From assembly GCA_023435565.1 (NCBI GenBank), contig JAEYRN010000018.1, positions 1 through 45,817 on the forward strand: 45,817 nt of DNA, written 5' to 3'. The position numbers and the translations under genes are program-made. Within the stretch, counting starts at the first letter, position 1. The number at the start of each line of letters is the position of its first letter. Below are positions 8,601 to 17,354 of the stretch, in pieces. The notes under the pieces were generated by a model. The model was not told the DNA's origin and made no database searches. It saw nothing but the letters and a program-made list of their open reading frames with translations. The stretch comes from Bacillota bacterium. Its GTDB lineage: Bacteria; Bacillota; UBA4882; UBA8346.

Positions 8601-9473
8601 ATGGAAACAATAACCAAAGAACTACGCCAAGAACTCCTTAAAAACCAGAAAGACGAAATCACCAGCTTTCATATTTATCAAGCGATAGCATCCAAACAAA
8701 AGGACGCTGAAAATGCTAAACTCTTAAATACAATCGCCGCCGATGAAAAAAACCATTACATATTGCTTCAAAAATACTCTAACTCGGAAGTCCGCCCGTC
8801 AAAAATAAAAATCCTGCGGTATCTCTTGATCGCCAAGACCCTTGGTTTAACTTTCTCCTTGAAATTGTTGGAGAAAGGTGAAGAGAAAGCCTCTGCCTCT
8901 TATGAAGCATTAATGACTCATTTCCCGGAATTAAAAAAAGTGTTGGAAGATGAAGAAAACCATGAACGGGAGTTACTGGGGTTAATTAATGAAGAACGGT
9001 TGAATTACATGGGATCCATAGTGCTGGGATTAAACGACGCCCTGGTTGAACTAACCGGCGCCCTGGCAGGTTATACCTTCGCGATCCAAAACAGCCGGGT
9101 AATCGCGCTGATCGGACTGATCACCGGAATCTCGGCTTCCTTTTCCATGGCCGCCAGTGAGTTTCTATCCAAAAAGCAGGAGAAAGAGGATAACGCTTTT
9201 AAGTCTAGTATTTATACGGGTATCGCCTATATTATCACCGTAATCCTATTAATCCTCCCCTATCTTTTGCTTCCCAACCATTTTCTAGACTTGGGGCTAA
9301 GTGTCCTGATGGCCATCACCATCATCTTGGCCTTTAACTTTTACATCTCCGTTGCCAAGGATTTACCCTTTAAGAAACGTTTTCTGGAAATGGCCGGTAT
9401 CAGTCTGGGGGTAACCGCCGTCTCCTTCGGCATCGGCTGGGCGGTCAGGACTTTCTTGGGGCTGGAAATATAA
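8601..9473 (+). CDS. Ferritin-like/VIT1 fusion: membrane iron or manganese transporter
   Basis: 290 residues. The ATG follows AGGAGG. Residues 1-130 form a ferritin/erythrin-like four-helix domain with carboxylate and histidine ligands (Glu19, Glu49-x-x-His52, Glu118-x-x-His121). Residues 135-290 are a VIT1/CCC1-type membrane domain with about five segments, beginning GSIVLGLNDALVELTGALAG. Such fusions (MbfA-like) detoxify iron by export, with the ferritin-like domain sensing or oxidising Fe(II). The rubrerythrin/VIT1 class is common in anaerobes. It stands alone between repeat elements. Direction of transport is from the family, not visible here. Confidence 0.88.
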   Translation: METITKELRQELLKNQKDEITSFHIYQAIASKQKDAENAKLLNTIAADEKNHYILLQKYSNSEVRPSKIKILRYLLIAKTLGLTFSLKLLEKGEEKASASYEALMTHFPELKKVLEDEENHERELLGLINEERLNYMGSIVLGLNDALVELTGALAGYTFAIQNSRVIALIGLITGISASFSMAASEFLSKKQEKEDNAFKSSIYTGIAYIITVILLILPYLLLPNHFLDLGLSVLMAITIILAFNFYISVAKDLPFKKRFLEMAGISLGVTAVSFGIGWAVRTFLGLEI

Positions 9474-9675
9474 AAAGATAGGAAGACAGAAGCCAGAAGT
9501 CAGGAATCAGAATCGAGATTTCATTCTAAGAGATTACTTTTTTAAACATCGGAGCAATGCAGTTCGTTTCTCCACTTGGGGGAGAAAGTTAGAATGAGGG
9601 GGGACCCAATATTTATAATAAATATAGGCTTTAGCAAACTTTATAACCACATATTTTATCAAAAGGAGTAATCCC
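9474..9675. other. Short intergenic region before araC-type gene
   Basis: It carries a purine-rich direct repeat (AGAAGCCAGAAGTCAGGAATC, around 9486-9507) of a kind often dispersed in environmental genomes. No promoter stands out. Confidence 0.35.
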
Positions 9676-10515
9676 ATGGAAGCTTGGCACCAACGTAATT
9701 TAACATATGAAGATTACCCGTTCAATCTGTTTGTTACGGATATACCTGAGTTCCCTCCCCATTGGCATGAAGAACTCGAAATCATTTATGTCTTGGAAGA
9801 AGAGTTGGTGATAGGGCTTAATAATGAGATCTATACCCTTAAACCCCGCGACATCTTACTAATTAACAGCAGCGAAGTACACTTTTTCGTCACTCCGCCC
9901 AAAAAGAGCAAGCGAATCATTCTTCAATTCGAACAAACCCTATTCGGACCCTTCTCAACAATGATGCGGGAAAACAAATTTATTAAGCCGCTAATCGATA
10001 GTTCGGATGAATCCGACACTCAAATTCACCGTAATTTGGAAAAGCAAATTTTATTAATAATTGAAGAATATTCAAAGATGCGCCAAGGCTTTCAATTGGC
10101 AATCCAGGCCCGGTTGTACGATTTTATGGTAATTTTACTCCGCCAAGTTCCAAAGGAAAAATACTCTTCAATGGAACGAAGTAAACATTTAAGGCGTCTC
10201 GAACGGTTAGAGCAAGTTTTTGAATATGTAGCGGAAAATTTTACTCGAGAAATTACCCTGAATGAGATCGCCCGGACGGCCAATTTTAGCATTTATCATT
10301 TTACCAGATTTTTTAAAGAAACCACCGGAATGACCTTTATCCAGTATCTCAACAGTTACCGAATCAGTAAAGCAGTCAAATATTTGACCGATACCAACGA
10401 CCCCATAACCGAGGTGGCCTTTAGGTCCGGATTTGACAGTATCAAAACCTTCAACCGAGTTTTTAAGCAAATGAAAGGCTGTTCCCCTTCCTCTTTCAAA
10501 AAACAAAAAAATTAA
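9676..10515 (+). CDS. AraC family transcriptional regulator with cupin sensor domain
   Basis: 279 residues. The ATG follows AAAGGAG. The N-terminal half is a cupin-like ligand-binding domain (PPHWHEELEIIYVLEE, then LKPRDILLINSSEVH), and the C-terminal 100 residues contain two helix-turn-helices (ITLNEIARTANFSIYHFTRFF and ITEVAFRSGFDSIKTFNRVFK) ending in GCSPSSFKK. This layout is typical of regulators of sugar catabolic genes in Firmicutes. The next gene downstream on the same strand is a glycosidase-like protein and is the obvious target, but a repeat element separates them and no operator was identified. Confidence 0.9.
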   Translation: MEAWHQRNLTYEDYPFNLFVTDIPEFPPHWHEELEIIYVLEEELVIGLNNEIYTLKPRDILLINSSEVHFFVTPPKKSKRIILQFEQTLFGPFSTMMRENKFIKPLIDSSDESDTQIHRNLEKQILLIIEEYSKMRQGFQLAIQARLYDFMVILLRQVPKEKYSSMERSKHLRRLERLEQVFEYVAENFTREITLNEIARTANFSIYHFTRFFKETTGMTFIQYLNSYRISKAVKYLTDTNDPITEVAFRSGFDSIKTFNRVFKQMKGCSPSSFKKQKN

Positions 10516-10534
10516 AATCCTAACAAAATGTTTT

Positions 10535-10597
10535 CTCTGTGTCTCTGAGTCTCTGTGGCAAATTAAAAAAAATTAGGCCACGGAGACACTAAGACAC
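10535..10597. repeat. Inverted-repeat element, family A copy 2
   Basis: Arms CTCTGTGTCTCTGAGTCTC (10535-10553) continuing to GTGGC, and GCCACGGAGACACTAAGACAC (10577-10597), lie around an AT-rich centre. They match 8335-8397 and 12480-12559. The hairpin may end araC transcription, but the element is clearly a dispersed repeat. Confidence 0.75.
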
Positions 10598-10758
10598 TAT
10601 CCTCTTTAAGCTCGACCCGCTCACAATTATTACTTTTTATCTTATTTTCCAAATAAAAAGCAAAATTTGAGTACTTATTCGCAATCTACGGGAAGCTTCA
10701 TTTGAGCTTTCGTTTTATAATAAAACTGTTACAGCAAAAATAAAGAGGTGCATCCGAT

Positions 10759-12465
10759 ATGAGTTACAATAATTTTAAAACAGCAATTTATGTTACAGTC
10801 CGGGATATGGAAAAGATTGCTCAAAATCCTGATTTCGAAAAGGAATTTGCTTTTATAGAAAAACATATTCAACTTGATAAAGTCTACCTTGAAGCTTATC
10901 GGGGACAACACTTGGTAGATAAAGAAAAAATCTTAAAAGTTAAAGCATTATTCTCAAAAAAGGGGATTCAAACCTCGGGCGGAATAACAACCGACGTTTC
11001 GTCAAACTGGCAGTTTCTTTCCTTTTGTTATACCAACCGGGATCATCTAGAACGTTTGCAACAGATCGTACAATATACAGCCGAACTGTTTGATGAGATT
11101 ATTCTAGATGATTTCTATTTTACCAATTGTAAATGTGAGTCTTGTATCAAAACCAAAGGTGATCGCAGTTGGTCCCAGTTTAGGACCGACAAGTTGAAAG
11201 AAGTGTCGGAAGGAATTATCATCAAAACCGCCAAACAGGTCAATCCAAAGGCGAACCTGATTATTAAATATCCAAACTGGTATGAAGATTACCAAAGTAC
11301 CGGCTATAACTTGCAGGACGAACCGAAAATCTTTGACCAAATATATACCGGGACCGAAACCCGGGACCCTCAGTTTACCCAGCAAAATCTGCAACGTTAT
11401 CTAAGTTATTTTTTAATGAGATATCTGGAAAATGTCAAACCCGGCGGCAATGGCGGCGGATGGTTTGATACCTTTGATTGCCTTTATAATTTGGGCTCTT
11501 ATGCCGAACAATGTTATTTGACACTCTTTGCCAAAGCCAGGGAAGTAACCTTGTTTTGTTTAGGGTCCGTCTTATATCGCGACAACATCTTCGTGCCAAT
11601 AGTCGGGTATGTTTTCGACCAAGTTGATCAATTTTTAGGCAAGCTAGGCGACCCTATCGGAATTCCCTGTTATAAACCATATCATTCTTCTGGCGAGAAC
11701 TACCTTCATGGATATCTCGGAATGCTTGGACTTCCCTTGGAACCGCATCCTGAGTTTCCAATCGACTCGGAATTGGTTTTCCTAACTGAGAGCGCCGGTC
11801 AAGACCCATTGATCATAAATCGAATCAAAGAACATTTATGTAAGGGAAAGAAGGTGGCGATAACATCCGGCCTCCTAAAAGCTCTAAACGGCAAAGGATT
11901 TGAGGAAATCGCCCAAATTCGTTATACCGACCACAAAGTCGCCGTATCGAAATTTGCTTACCCGTTTTATGAATGTTCCTTTGGCAATTATTATGATTCC
12001 GCCAAAAAAATCCTAATTCCCCAAATTGATATTTCTACTAATGACTGTACTCCATTGATTGTCGGATTTGGAGAAAATAAAAACTATCCTATTTTAATAC
12101 AAGTAAAATATGGTTCCGGAACTCTTTTTATCTTAACCATACCGGAAGATTTCGGCGATTTATACTTCCTCCCCGATGCTGTCCTAAACCAAATCCGTCA
12201 GAAGTTAACCGCCTGTGCCGGGATTAGACTTGAAGGCCCCGCCAATGTAGGATTATTCCTATATAACAATAATAGCTTTATAGTCGAATCATTCCTACCT
12301 TATCACTCGGATGTCAAAATTATCATCCAACAAAAAGGAACCGATCTGTTAGATCTAGTTACAGGCACGCGAATTGAAGGTCGTGACTTCGAAGAAGGCG
12401 CCGAATTTCAATTCAAACTAGCGCCAACTACCTACCGGGTATTTAGTTATCAAGTGAAGAAATAA
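10759..12465 (+). CDS. Uncharacterised TIM-barrel glycoside-hydrolase-like protein
   Basis: 568 residues, no signal peptide, so cytoplasmic. GAGGTG precedes the ATG. The N-terminal 330 residues read as a TIM barrel of the type found in GH42-related and GHL proteins: VYLEAYRG, GIQTSGGITTD, EIILDDFYFTNCKCESC and KYPNWYEDYQSTG. The Asp-Asp after the strand (ILDDFYF) is a candidate catalytic or sugar-contact position. The CKCESC cysteines recall the metal site of some beta-galactosidase-like barrels. The middle (about 350-460, HLCKGKKVAITSGLLKAL) resembles the trimerisation-like domain of GH42, and the last 80 residues form a beta domain. No family can be named safely. The AraC regulator upstream suggests an intracellular role in oligosaccharide use. 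Confidence 0.75.
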   Translation: MSYNNFKTAIYVTVRDMEKIAQNPDFEKEFAFIEKHIQLDKVYLEAYRGQHLVDKEKILKVKALFSKKGIQTSGGITTDVSSNWQFLSFCYTNRDHLERLQQIVQYTAELFDEIILDDFYFTNCKCESCIKTKGDRSWSQFRTDKLKEVSEGIIIKTAKQVNPKANLIIKYPNWYEDYQSTGYNLQDEPKIFDQIYTGTETRDPQFTQQNLQRYLSYFLMRYLENVKPGGNGGGWFDTFDCLYNLGSYAEQCYLTLFAKAREVTLFCLGSVLYRDNIFVPIVGYVFDQVDQFLGKLGDPIGIPCYKPYHSSGENYLHGYLGMLGLPLEPHPEFPIDSELVFLTESAGQDPLIINRIKEHLCKGKKVAITSGLLKALNGKGFEEIAQIRYTDHKVAVSKFAYPFYECSFGNYYDSAKKILIPQIDISTNDCTPLIVGFGENKNYPILIQVKYGSGTLFILTIPEDFGDLYFLPDAVLNQIRQKLTACAGIRLEGPANVGLFLYNNNSFIVESFLPYHSDVKIIIQQKGTDLLDLVTGTRIEGRDFEEGAEFQFKLAPTTYRVFSYQVKK

Positions 12466-12479
12466 TAAAAAAACTTTCT

Positions 12480-12559
12480 GCCACGGAGACACTGAGACAC
12501 AGAGAAAGAAGTTATTAGATAAAATATTATTTTACTCTGTGTCTCTGAGTCACTGTTGC
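12480..12559. repeat. Inverted-repeat element, family A copy 3 (arms in opposite order)
   Basis: The left arm GCCACGGAGACACTGAGACA (12480-12499) and right arm CTCTGTGTCTCTGAGTCACT (12535-12554) match the other two copies. Here the GCCACGG arm comes first. It lies between the glycosidase-like gene and the MATE gene. Confidence 0.75.
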
Positions 12560-12583
12560 TTAATAGAGGATGGAGTATTTACT

Positions 12584-13966
12584 ATGTTAAAAGATCTTTT
12601 AGGAGATAACAATTTTTATAAAACCTTTTTCAACCTGGCGATACCGGTAACTATCCAATACTTTGTAACAGCCTCTTTAAATCTGGTTGACAATATTATG
12701 GTAGGCCAATTGGGTTCTGTAGAACTCGCCTCAGTCGGGCTCGCCAACCAGGTCTATTTTTTATTGCTCCTTTTCTTACTAGGGGTCAGCGGCGGAGCTT
12801 CGATTTTCACTGCTCAGTTCTGGGGAAAGCGAGATCTGAAAAATATCCACCGCATTTTGGGACTAAGTTTAATAATCAGCGGGACTGCGGCGTTGTTCTT
12901 CTTTTTAATCAGCATTTTAAATTCCCAAACGATCCTAAAATTTTTCTCCGATGATAAACAAGTATTTAAACTTGGCGCTGAATATCTCCGAATTACTTCA
13001 TTCACTTATGTATTGACCGCCATTACCGCTTGTTATTCCGCTGTACTAAGAAGCACCGGAGAAGTAAAACTCCCCATGCGGGTTAATGTAATCGCGATTA
13101 TCAGCAATACTGTTTTGAATTATCTTTTAATCTTCGGTAACTTCGGTATGCCGAAAATGGGGGTTGCCGGTGCAGCCATAGCCACGTTAATCGCCCGCTT
13201 AATTGAAACAACTGTCTTACTTATTGTCACTTACCGAAGTCAATACATTATATCCTCCAAATTTTCGGAAATGTTTGTCATCCCGATTGATTTAGCTAAA
13301 CGCTTCATCAATACGACCGGTGTGGTTGTTACTAAAGATGTTATTTGGGCCTTTGGAATGGTGCTTTATATGGCGATCTACGCTAAATTGGGCACCGATG
13401 TCGTAGCCTCCATTAATATAGTCGCAACCGTACGCCAGCTGATGTTCGTTTTATTTAACGGCATTGCCAGCGCCTGTTTGGTAATGGTCGGAAATCAAAT
13501 CGGCGCCGGAGATGAAACCAAGGCCTTTCTATATTCTAAACGCTTTCTCATCATTACCACTTTAGTCAGTGTGTTAATGGGAGCATTGACGGTTTTAGGA
13601 AGCGGCCTTATTTTATCCCCTTACAATATATCGTCCGTCGTATTTCAACAGGCCCAGGCGATTTTATACACTTTTTCCCTTTTTATGCCGATAATCGTAA
13701 TCAATATGGTAGCAATTGTCGGGGTTTTACGCAGCGGAGGCGATGTTATGTTTTGCTTGATTATGGATCTGGTAGCGGTCTATTTAATCGGAATGCCTTT
13801 AGGGTTTTTGGGCCAATCGGTTTGGCGTTTACCAATCGAAGGTGTATACGCTTTGATTACTTTACAAGAAATTTTTAAGTTCGTCCTTTGTTTTAAACGT
13901 TTTATCTCCAAACGCTGGATTAACAATCTAGTACATGATTTCAATCCGGCAGTAGCCTCTAATTGA
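12584..13966 (+). CDS. MATE family multidrug/cation efflux transporter
   Basis: 460 residues from the ATG at 12584, which has GAGGATGGAG ahead of it. A longer frame from 12539 starts inside the repeat element and is rejected. About twelve membrane segments in two six-helix halves are seen, with MATE hallmarks FFNLAIPVTIQYFVTASLN, DNIMVGQLGSVELASVGLAN and, in the first half, TACYSAVLRSTGEVKLPM. The related LRSGGDV occurs in the second half. Members export drugs or metabolites using a sodium or proton gradient. The neighbours give no clue to the substrate, and there is no linked MarR or TetR regulator. Confidence 0.92.
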   Translation: MLKDLLGDNNFYKTFFNLAIPVTIQYFVTASLNLVDNIMVGQLGSVELASVGLANQVYFLLLLFLLGVSGGASIFTAQFWGKRDLKNIHRILGLSLIISGTAALFFFLISILNSQTILKFFSDDKQVFKLGAEYLRITSFTYVLTAITACYSAVLRSTGEVKLPMRVNVIAIISNTVLNYLLIFGNFGMPKMGVAGAAIATLIARLIETTVLLIVTYRSQYIISSKFSEMFVIPIDLAKRFINTTGVVVTKDVIWAFGMVLYMAIYAKLGTDVVASINIVATVRQLMFVLFNGIASACLVMVGNQIGAGDETKAFLYSKRFLIITTLVSVLMGALTVLGSGLILSPYNISSVVFQQAQAILYTFSLFMPIIVINMVAIVGVLRSGGDVMFCLIMDLVAVYLIGMPLGFLGQSVWRLPIEGVYALITLQEIFKFVLCFKRFISKRWINNLVHDFNPAVASN

Positions 13967-13986
13967 GTTTAAATACTTCTTCTTTT

Positions 13987-14106
13987 GACAGGATTAACAC
14001 GGATTTACGAAATTTTTTTTCAAAATTAATTAATAATTTTACTGTTAATATATTTTTAAGATATTGAGTAGCTTTTAAATCAGTGTTAATCCGTGTAAAT
14101 CCAGTC
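13987..14106. repeat. Inverted repeat (GGATTAACACGGATTTAC family) between convergent genes
   Basis: The left arm GACAGGATTAACACGGATTT (13987-14006) is the reverse complement, with few mismatches, of GTTAATCCGTGTAAATCCAG at 14085-14104. It sits between the convergent MATE and nuclease genes and could terminate both. Its sequence belongs to a widespread dispersed repeat type, with a degenerate relative near 5836. Confidence 0.7.
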
Positions 14107-14134
14107 TAAAATATTATTAGATTTTTTCTCTCTT

Positions 14135-14791
14135 TTAGGGCTTACACTCTTTACAGGGTATTAACCCAGCTTTAAGCGCTTCTTCCCGATTTTTATAAAT
14201 GATTAGATTCCGTGAACCGATTTTCTGGGCCCAGCGGCAGCTAGGTTTATGAAATTTGTTCGATCTGGAACTTGACCAATAGCCTTCTCCAGGCTGGATT
14301 TTACGCTCTTCCGGCACTCCCCATAAACCTTTGCCGGCCTCTCTGGCTTTCCGTTCCAGCTTTACAAACAAATCGGCATATCTAACGTTTGGAGGATAAG
14401 TCATTACTTGAGCATATCCGTTCTCTACCAACCATCCATTTACGAATAATTCTCCCACATAAACATAGGCCAATGTCCTACCGTATTTATCACGTTCACC
14501 AATATCCAATTCCAACCTTACTGTCTTATTCTCAACCAATCGTTTATTAGCCTCATAGGCCTCCCGCCCATAAGGTTCCGGACCCCGCGAAGGATGCTTG
14601 GTTTCCGGAGTATCGATACCGATATAACGTACCTTCCCGAGTTTTTCAACCTCGATAGTATCACCATCAATTACTTTTAAAACCAAATATTCGGAGCCGC
14701 CGCTATTTACATTTCCAGAATTTATTTTCAGACCGATAAAGAAACCAAGAAGTATAAAAAGCGAAATTAATAATAATGAAGCTTTTTTCAT
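14135..14791 (-). CDS. Secreted thermonuclease (SNase family) with C-terminal Cys/His metal-site motif
   Basis: 218 residues. An N-terminal hydrophobic segment (5-20) is a signal peptide or anchor, so it acts outside the cytoplasm. SNase landmarks are present: VIDGDTIEV (Asp42/44), RYIGIDTPE (Arg55, Asp60, Glu63) and DKYGRTLAYV (Arg105), which supply the calcium and catalytic residues. After residue 175 comes a small tail, KFHKPSCRWAQKI then CKEC (His181, Cys185, Cys213, Cys216), like the Ada-type metal-binding fold often appended to bacterial nucleases. GGGAGA precedes the ATG. It probably degrades extracellular DNA for nutrients or during competition. Confidence 0.9.
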   Translation of the reverse strand: MKKASLLLISLFILLGFFIGLKINSGNVNSGGSEYLVLKVIDGDTIEVEKLGKVRYIGIDTPETKHPSRGPEPYGREAYEANKRLVENKTVRLELDIGERDKYGRTLAYVYVGELFVNGWLVENGYAQVMTYPPNVRYADLFVKLERKAREAGKGLWGVPEERKIQPGEGYWSSSRSNKFHKPSCRWAQKIGSRNLIIYKNREEALKAGLIPCKECKP

Positions 14792-14856
14792 ACCAATCTC
14801 CCGTTGTCATCTTTCTATATAAGAGCTATGAAAACATTAAAAGCTGTTTTGTTAAC

Positions 14857-14992
14857 GAACTCACCCCTTCTTTCTTCCCCTCTCTTTCCGGAAAAAGAGG
14901 GGAAGAAAGCATGTTCTGCATCTGTTTTTAGACTTCGAGGTAATCAGGTTACCCTCTATTTGCGTATACAAAGAGAGGGCAAGGGTGAGTTC
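14857..14992. repeat. Nested inverted-repeat element (MITE-like, cruciform)
   Basis: Outer arms GAACTCACCCCTT (14857-14869) and AAGGGTGAGTTC (14981-14992) enclose a perfect 14-bp hairpin CTTTCTTCCCCTCT / AGAGGGGAAGAAAG (14870-14883, 14896-14909). They also enclose a second hairpin CCCTCT...AGAGGG (about 14952-14979). No gene is carried. It resembles non-coding mobile repeats. Confidence 0.75.
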
Positions 14993-14999
14993 CCCTTAG

Positions 15000-15237
15000 T
15001 TTAGATGCTTTATTACATAACTTATATAAGTTGAATTAAATTTCTAATATGCATTTATTTCAAAGTAGACTTAATAATGAAAACCTTGGTTGAAAAATTT
15101 ACTTCACCCTATATAGCATAATAAAAGGTCAAAGGTCAGTATAACCTTTAACCTTTGATCTTTGTTTTGAATTAGCATTTACATCCGATATTTAAGATAT
15201 GAACGTTTTACTCAAAACTTTTTTCAACATATAATAA
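15000..15237. other. Intergenic region with one short inverted repeat
   Basis: The only structure is AAAGGTCAAAGGT / ACCTTTAACCTTT at 15124-15157, another dispersed-type repeat. It may double as a weak terminator for the leftward gene ending at 15238. No coding region is seen. Confidence 0.5.
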
Positions 15238-16038
15238 TTAATACTCAAACTCGTTAAAGTAGATTATTAAAATCAACTCAAATTCCCGTTTGGTAATCTT
15301 AACTTTTTCTTTTTTGAGGGTTTTCCATAATTCCGTTTTACTCATCCATGGATTATTAAGTTTTAAATCAGTGACCTTTTTAATAGTCTCGGGCGGAACC
15401 GGTTTAGACCGACCGTTCCAATCTTCATTCAATAAATAAAGCAAAGCTTGTCGAGTACTCTCATCCACCCCTGTATTCGGACCACCGGGGGTAACTGTCT
15501 TTGATTCACCCCGCTGCTGATATACTGATGGGTAATCATAGGCGTAACGCAGTTTGGTAATTAATTCTGCTTCATTCACGTAATCGCCGTCGATTCGAAG
15601 GAAAAAATCGTCCTTAATAATCCGAAAATCATAATGCATTTTATCCTGTTCCGGCGGACTCATCATAGTAATCCCGGCAGGTATCGCTCTTGCCAGATTA
15701 GTTTGTTTATATGTTAACTCCCTAGGCATCAAAATTACTTCCAAGTAATTATCAAAAACCATAAAACTAATTTCAGTAAAACTAATCTCCCGCCATCCGT
15801 AAAACTCATTTTTAAATTTGTTAATTTTCGGAGCAATCTTTGCGAGCATTGCTTCATCCTGATAAATAACTTTAAAAATCTTATCTTTCATATCTTTCAA
15901 TGTTAAGATTGTTTTCGGTCCGTCTTGAGAAGTATTAATTACTTCAGTATCGAACTTTTTCCAATTGAAAGCATATGATTGAATACTAGTCAAAAATAAT
16001 AACAACGTTAGGATTACTGTTACATTTATTTTTCTCAT
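15238..16038 (-). CDS. Secreted protein of unknown function in cyclase operon
   Basis: 266 residues with a signal peptide (1-23, cleavage after SYA). I do not recognise the family. The mature part is mixed alpha/beta. It has a central region with IKDDFFLRIDGDYV and a helical C-terminus (ETIKKVTDLKLNNPWMSKTELWKTLKKEKV) that could be a helical-bundle tail. GAGGTG lies upstream. The start codon overlaps the stop of the preceding coiled-coil gene by four bases (ATGA), so the two are translationally coupled. With a membrane cyclase and a barrel-like protein in the same transcription unit, a periplasmic or exported partner is plausible but unproven. Confidence 0.78.
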   Translation of the reverse strand: MRKINVTVILTLLLFLTSIQSYAFNWKKFDTEVINTSQDGPKTILTLKDMKDKIFKVIYQDEAMLAKIAPKINKFKNEFYGWREISFTEISFMVFDNYLEVILMPRELTYKQTNLARAIPAGITMMSPPEQDKMHYDFRIIKDDFFLRIDGDYVNEAELITKLRYAYDYPSVYQQRGESKTVTPGGPNTGVDESTRQALLYLLNEDWNGRSKPVPPETIKKVTDLKLNNPWMSKTELWKTLKKEKVKITKREFELILIIYFNEFEY

Positions 16039-17354
16039 TGGGCCACCTCGAGCTTTAACAATATTTTATCGAATGGCTCTATTTTAATAGGTTTGATTAC
16101 CTCTTTTACTTTCGCGGTAACTCTGCCATTTTCGGGGTTAAGTTCAATTTTAGCAATCGGAGTTGAATCGTTTTTAAAAATATAAGCAAAATCCCCTTTT
16201 TTTATGGAATAAATTTGGTCGATGAAGATAATCAAGCGGTTTTGGTTCCTGGCGTCAATAACATAACCCGTTTCACGCCCCATCATCGCCAAGTATTTCA
16301 ATGCATATTCATAACTATCGATATAAGTGTTTTTCTCCCTGATCCGTTCTGCTAGTTTCATCCAAAGATGTTCATAGTCACCGGCAGCCGATTGTGATAA
16401 TTGGTCCAGTTTGTTTAAAGCAACCGGGACTGAATTTTCATATCCGACTTCTTGCAAACCATCGATAATAATCTTTTGATTTTGGACTTTCTTATTTATC
16501 TGGTTAAAATCTTGTTCGCTTAAAATGCCTTCCTCTGCTAGTATTCGGTCGTATCTGTTATTGGATTTTACTTGTTTATTCCCCATTTTGGCATTGATTG
16601 CCGAAAGGATTTCACCCCGATTAAACTTGGGATTATAGCGCGCAATTAATTCGTCGATTGTTTTTTGGTTTTCTTGTTTCAAAAGTTCAAGCTCAGCTTG
16701 ATGCTCCCCATTAAGTTTGGCTATCTTAGCTTCATATTCAATCATTAATCGTTCATTTTCTGCTTGTTGTACTTGGTTGATACTTTGATAATTTTTAATA
16801 ACAGTTTCACTTTGCTGGGAAGTAGATGCTATTTTTTGTTTTTCGGCTTCAATTGATTTTTCCAGGGCTGCCAAGGCTATCTCTTTCTCCCTAATTTGCC
16901 GGTTATAACTTTCTTCTAGAGCTTTCATCTTTTCATTAAGGGCTGCAATCGCCTTCTGTTGCTCTTTGGGAGATAATTTCTTAATTTGTTCCATTGATTT
17001 GGTACGGAAATCCTCCAACTCTTGTTGGAGTTGGGCCAATTTTTCCTCGCTCTCTCTTTTTTCAGCCAACAATTCAATCAGATTGAACTGCCTGAACTCA
17101 GCAATATTTACTTCAATACGTTTATTTTTATTTTCTTCAATAGTAGTCAAAAAATAAGCGCCACAACCGATTACGGCAATATACAAAAAAATTAATGCTT
17201 GGGCTAATCGGTTTTTATTTTTTTTACTCTTGGTAAATTCATCCGTCAGCGAATAAACCTCCTGCCTTGCATCTTGCACCAAGAGGTCATCGCTTAAAAA
17301 GATATTCTTAATTTTCTCTACATTATAGCTATTTATTTGCTTGTCATTTTCCAT
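16035..17354 (-). CDS. Membrane-anchored coiled-coil protein in cyclase operon
   Basis: 439 residues from the ATG at 17354; a GTG at 17366 in the same frame would add four residues, and neither has a clear ribosome site. The first 42 residues are cytoplasmic, then comes one membrane segment (ALIFLYIAVIGCGAYFLTTI). A long coiled coil follows (about residues 70-240, rich in Glu, Lys, Gln and Leu), so the bulk is outside the membrane. Next is a helical region (250-360) and a beta-rich end (RLIIFIDQIYSIKKGDFAYIF) of about 75 residues. The family is unknown. The gene overlaps the cyclase 3' end and the next gene's start. The shape suits a periplasm-spanning spacer or signalling bridge; this is inference. 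Confidence 0.78.
   Translation of the reverse strand: MENDKQINSYNVEKIKNIFLSDDLLVQDARQEVYSLTDEFTKSKKNKNRLAQALIFLYIAVIGCGAYFLTTIEENKNKRIEVNIAEFRQFNLIELLAEKRESEEKLAQLQQELEDFRTKSMEQIKKLSPKEQQKAIAALNEKMKALEESYNRQIREKEIALAALEKSIEAEKQKIASTSQQSETVIKNYQSINQVQQAENERLMIEYEAKIAKLNGEHQAELELLKQENQKTIDELIARYNPKFNRGEILSAINAKMGNKQVKSNNRYDRILAEEGILSEQDFNQINKKVQNQKIIIDGLQEVGYENSVPVALNKLDQLSQSAAGDYEHLWMKLAERIREKNTYIDSYEYALKYLAMMGRETGYVIDARNQNRLIIFIDQIYSIKKGDFAYIFKNDSTPIAKIELNPENGRVTAKVKEVIKPIKIEPFDKILLKLEVAQ

Noticed and set aside
12539..12583. Longer N-terminus for the MATE protein
   Set aside because: The extra 15 codons lie in a dispersed repeat and a ribosome site precedes the ATG at 12584.
14804..15004. 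66-codon rightward open frame
   Set aside because: It is made of the nested inverted-repeat element and has no ribosome site.
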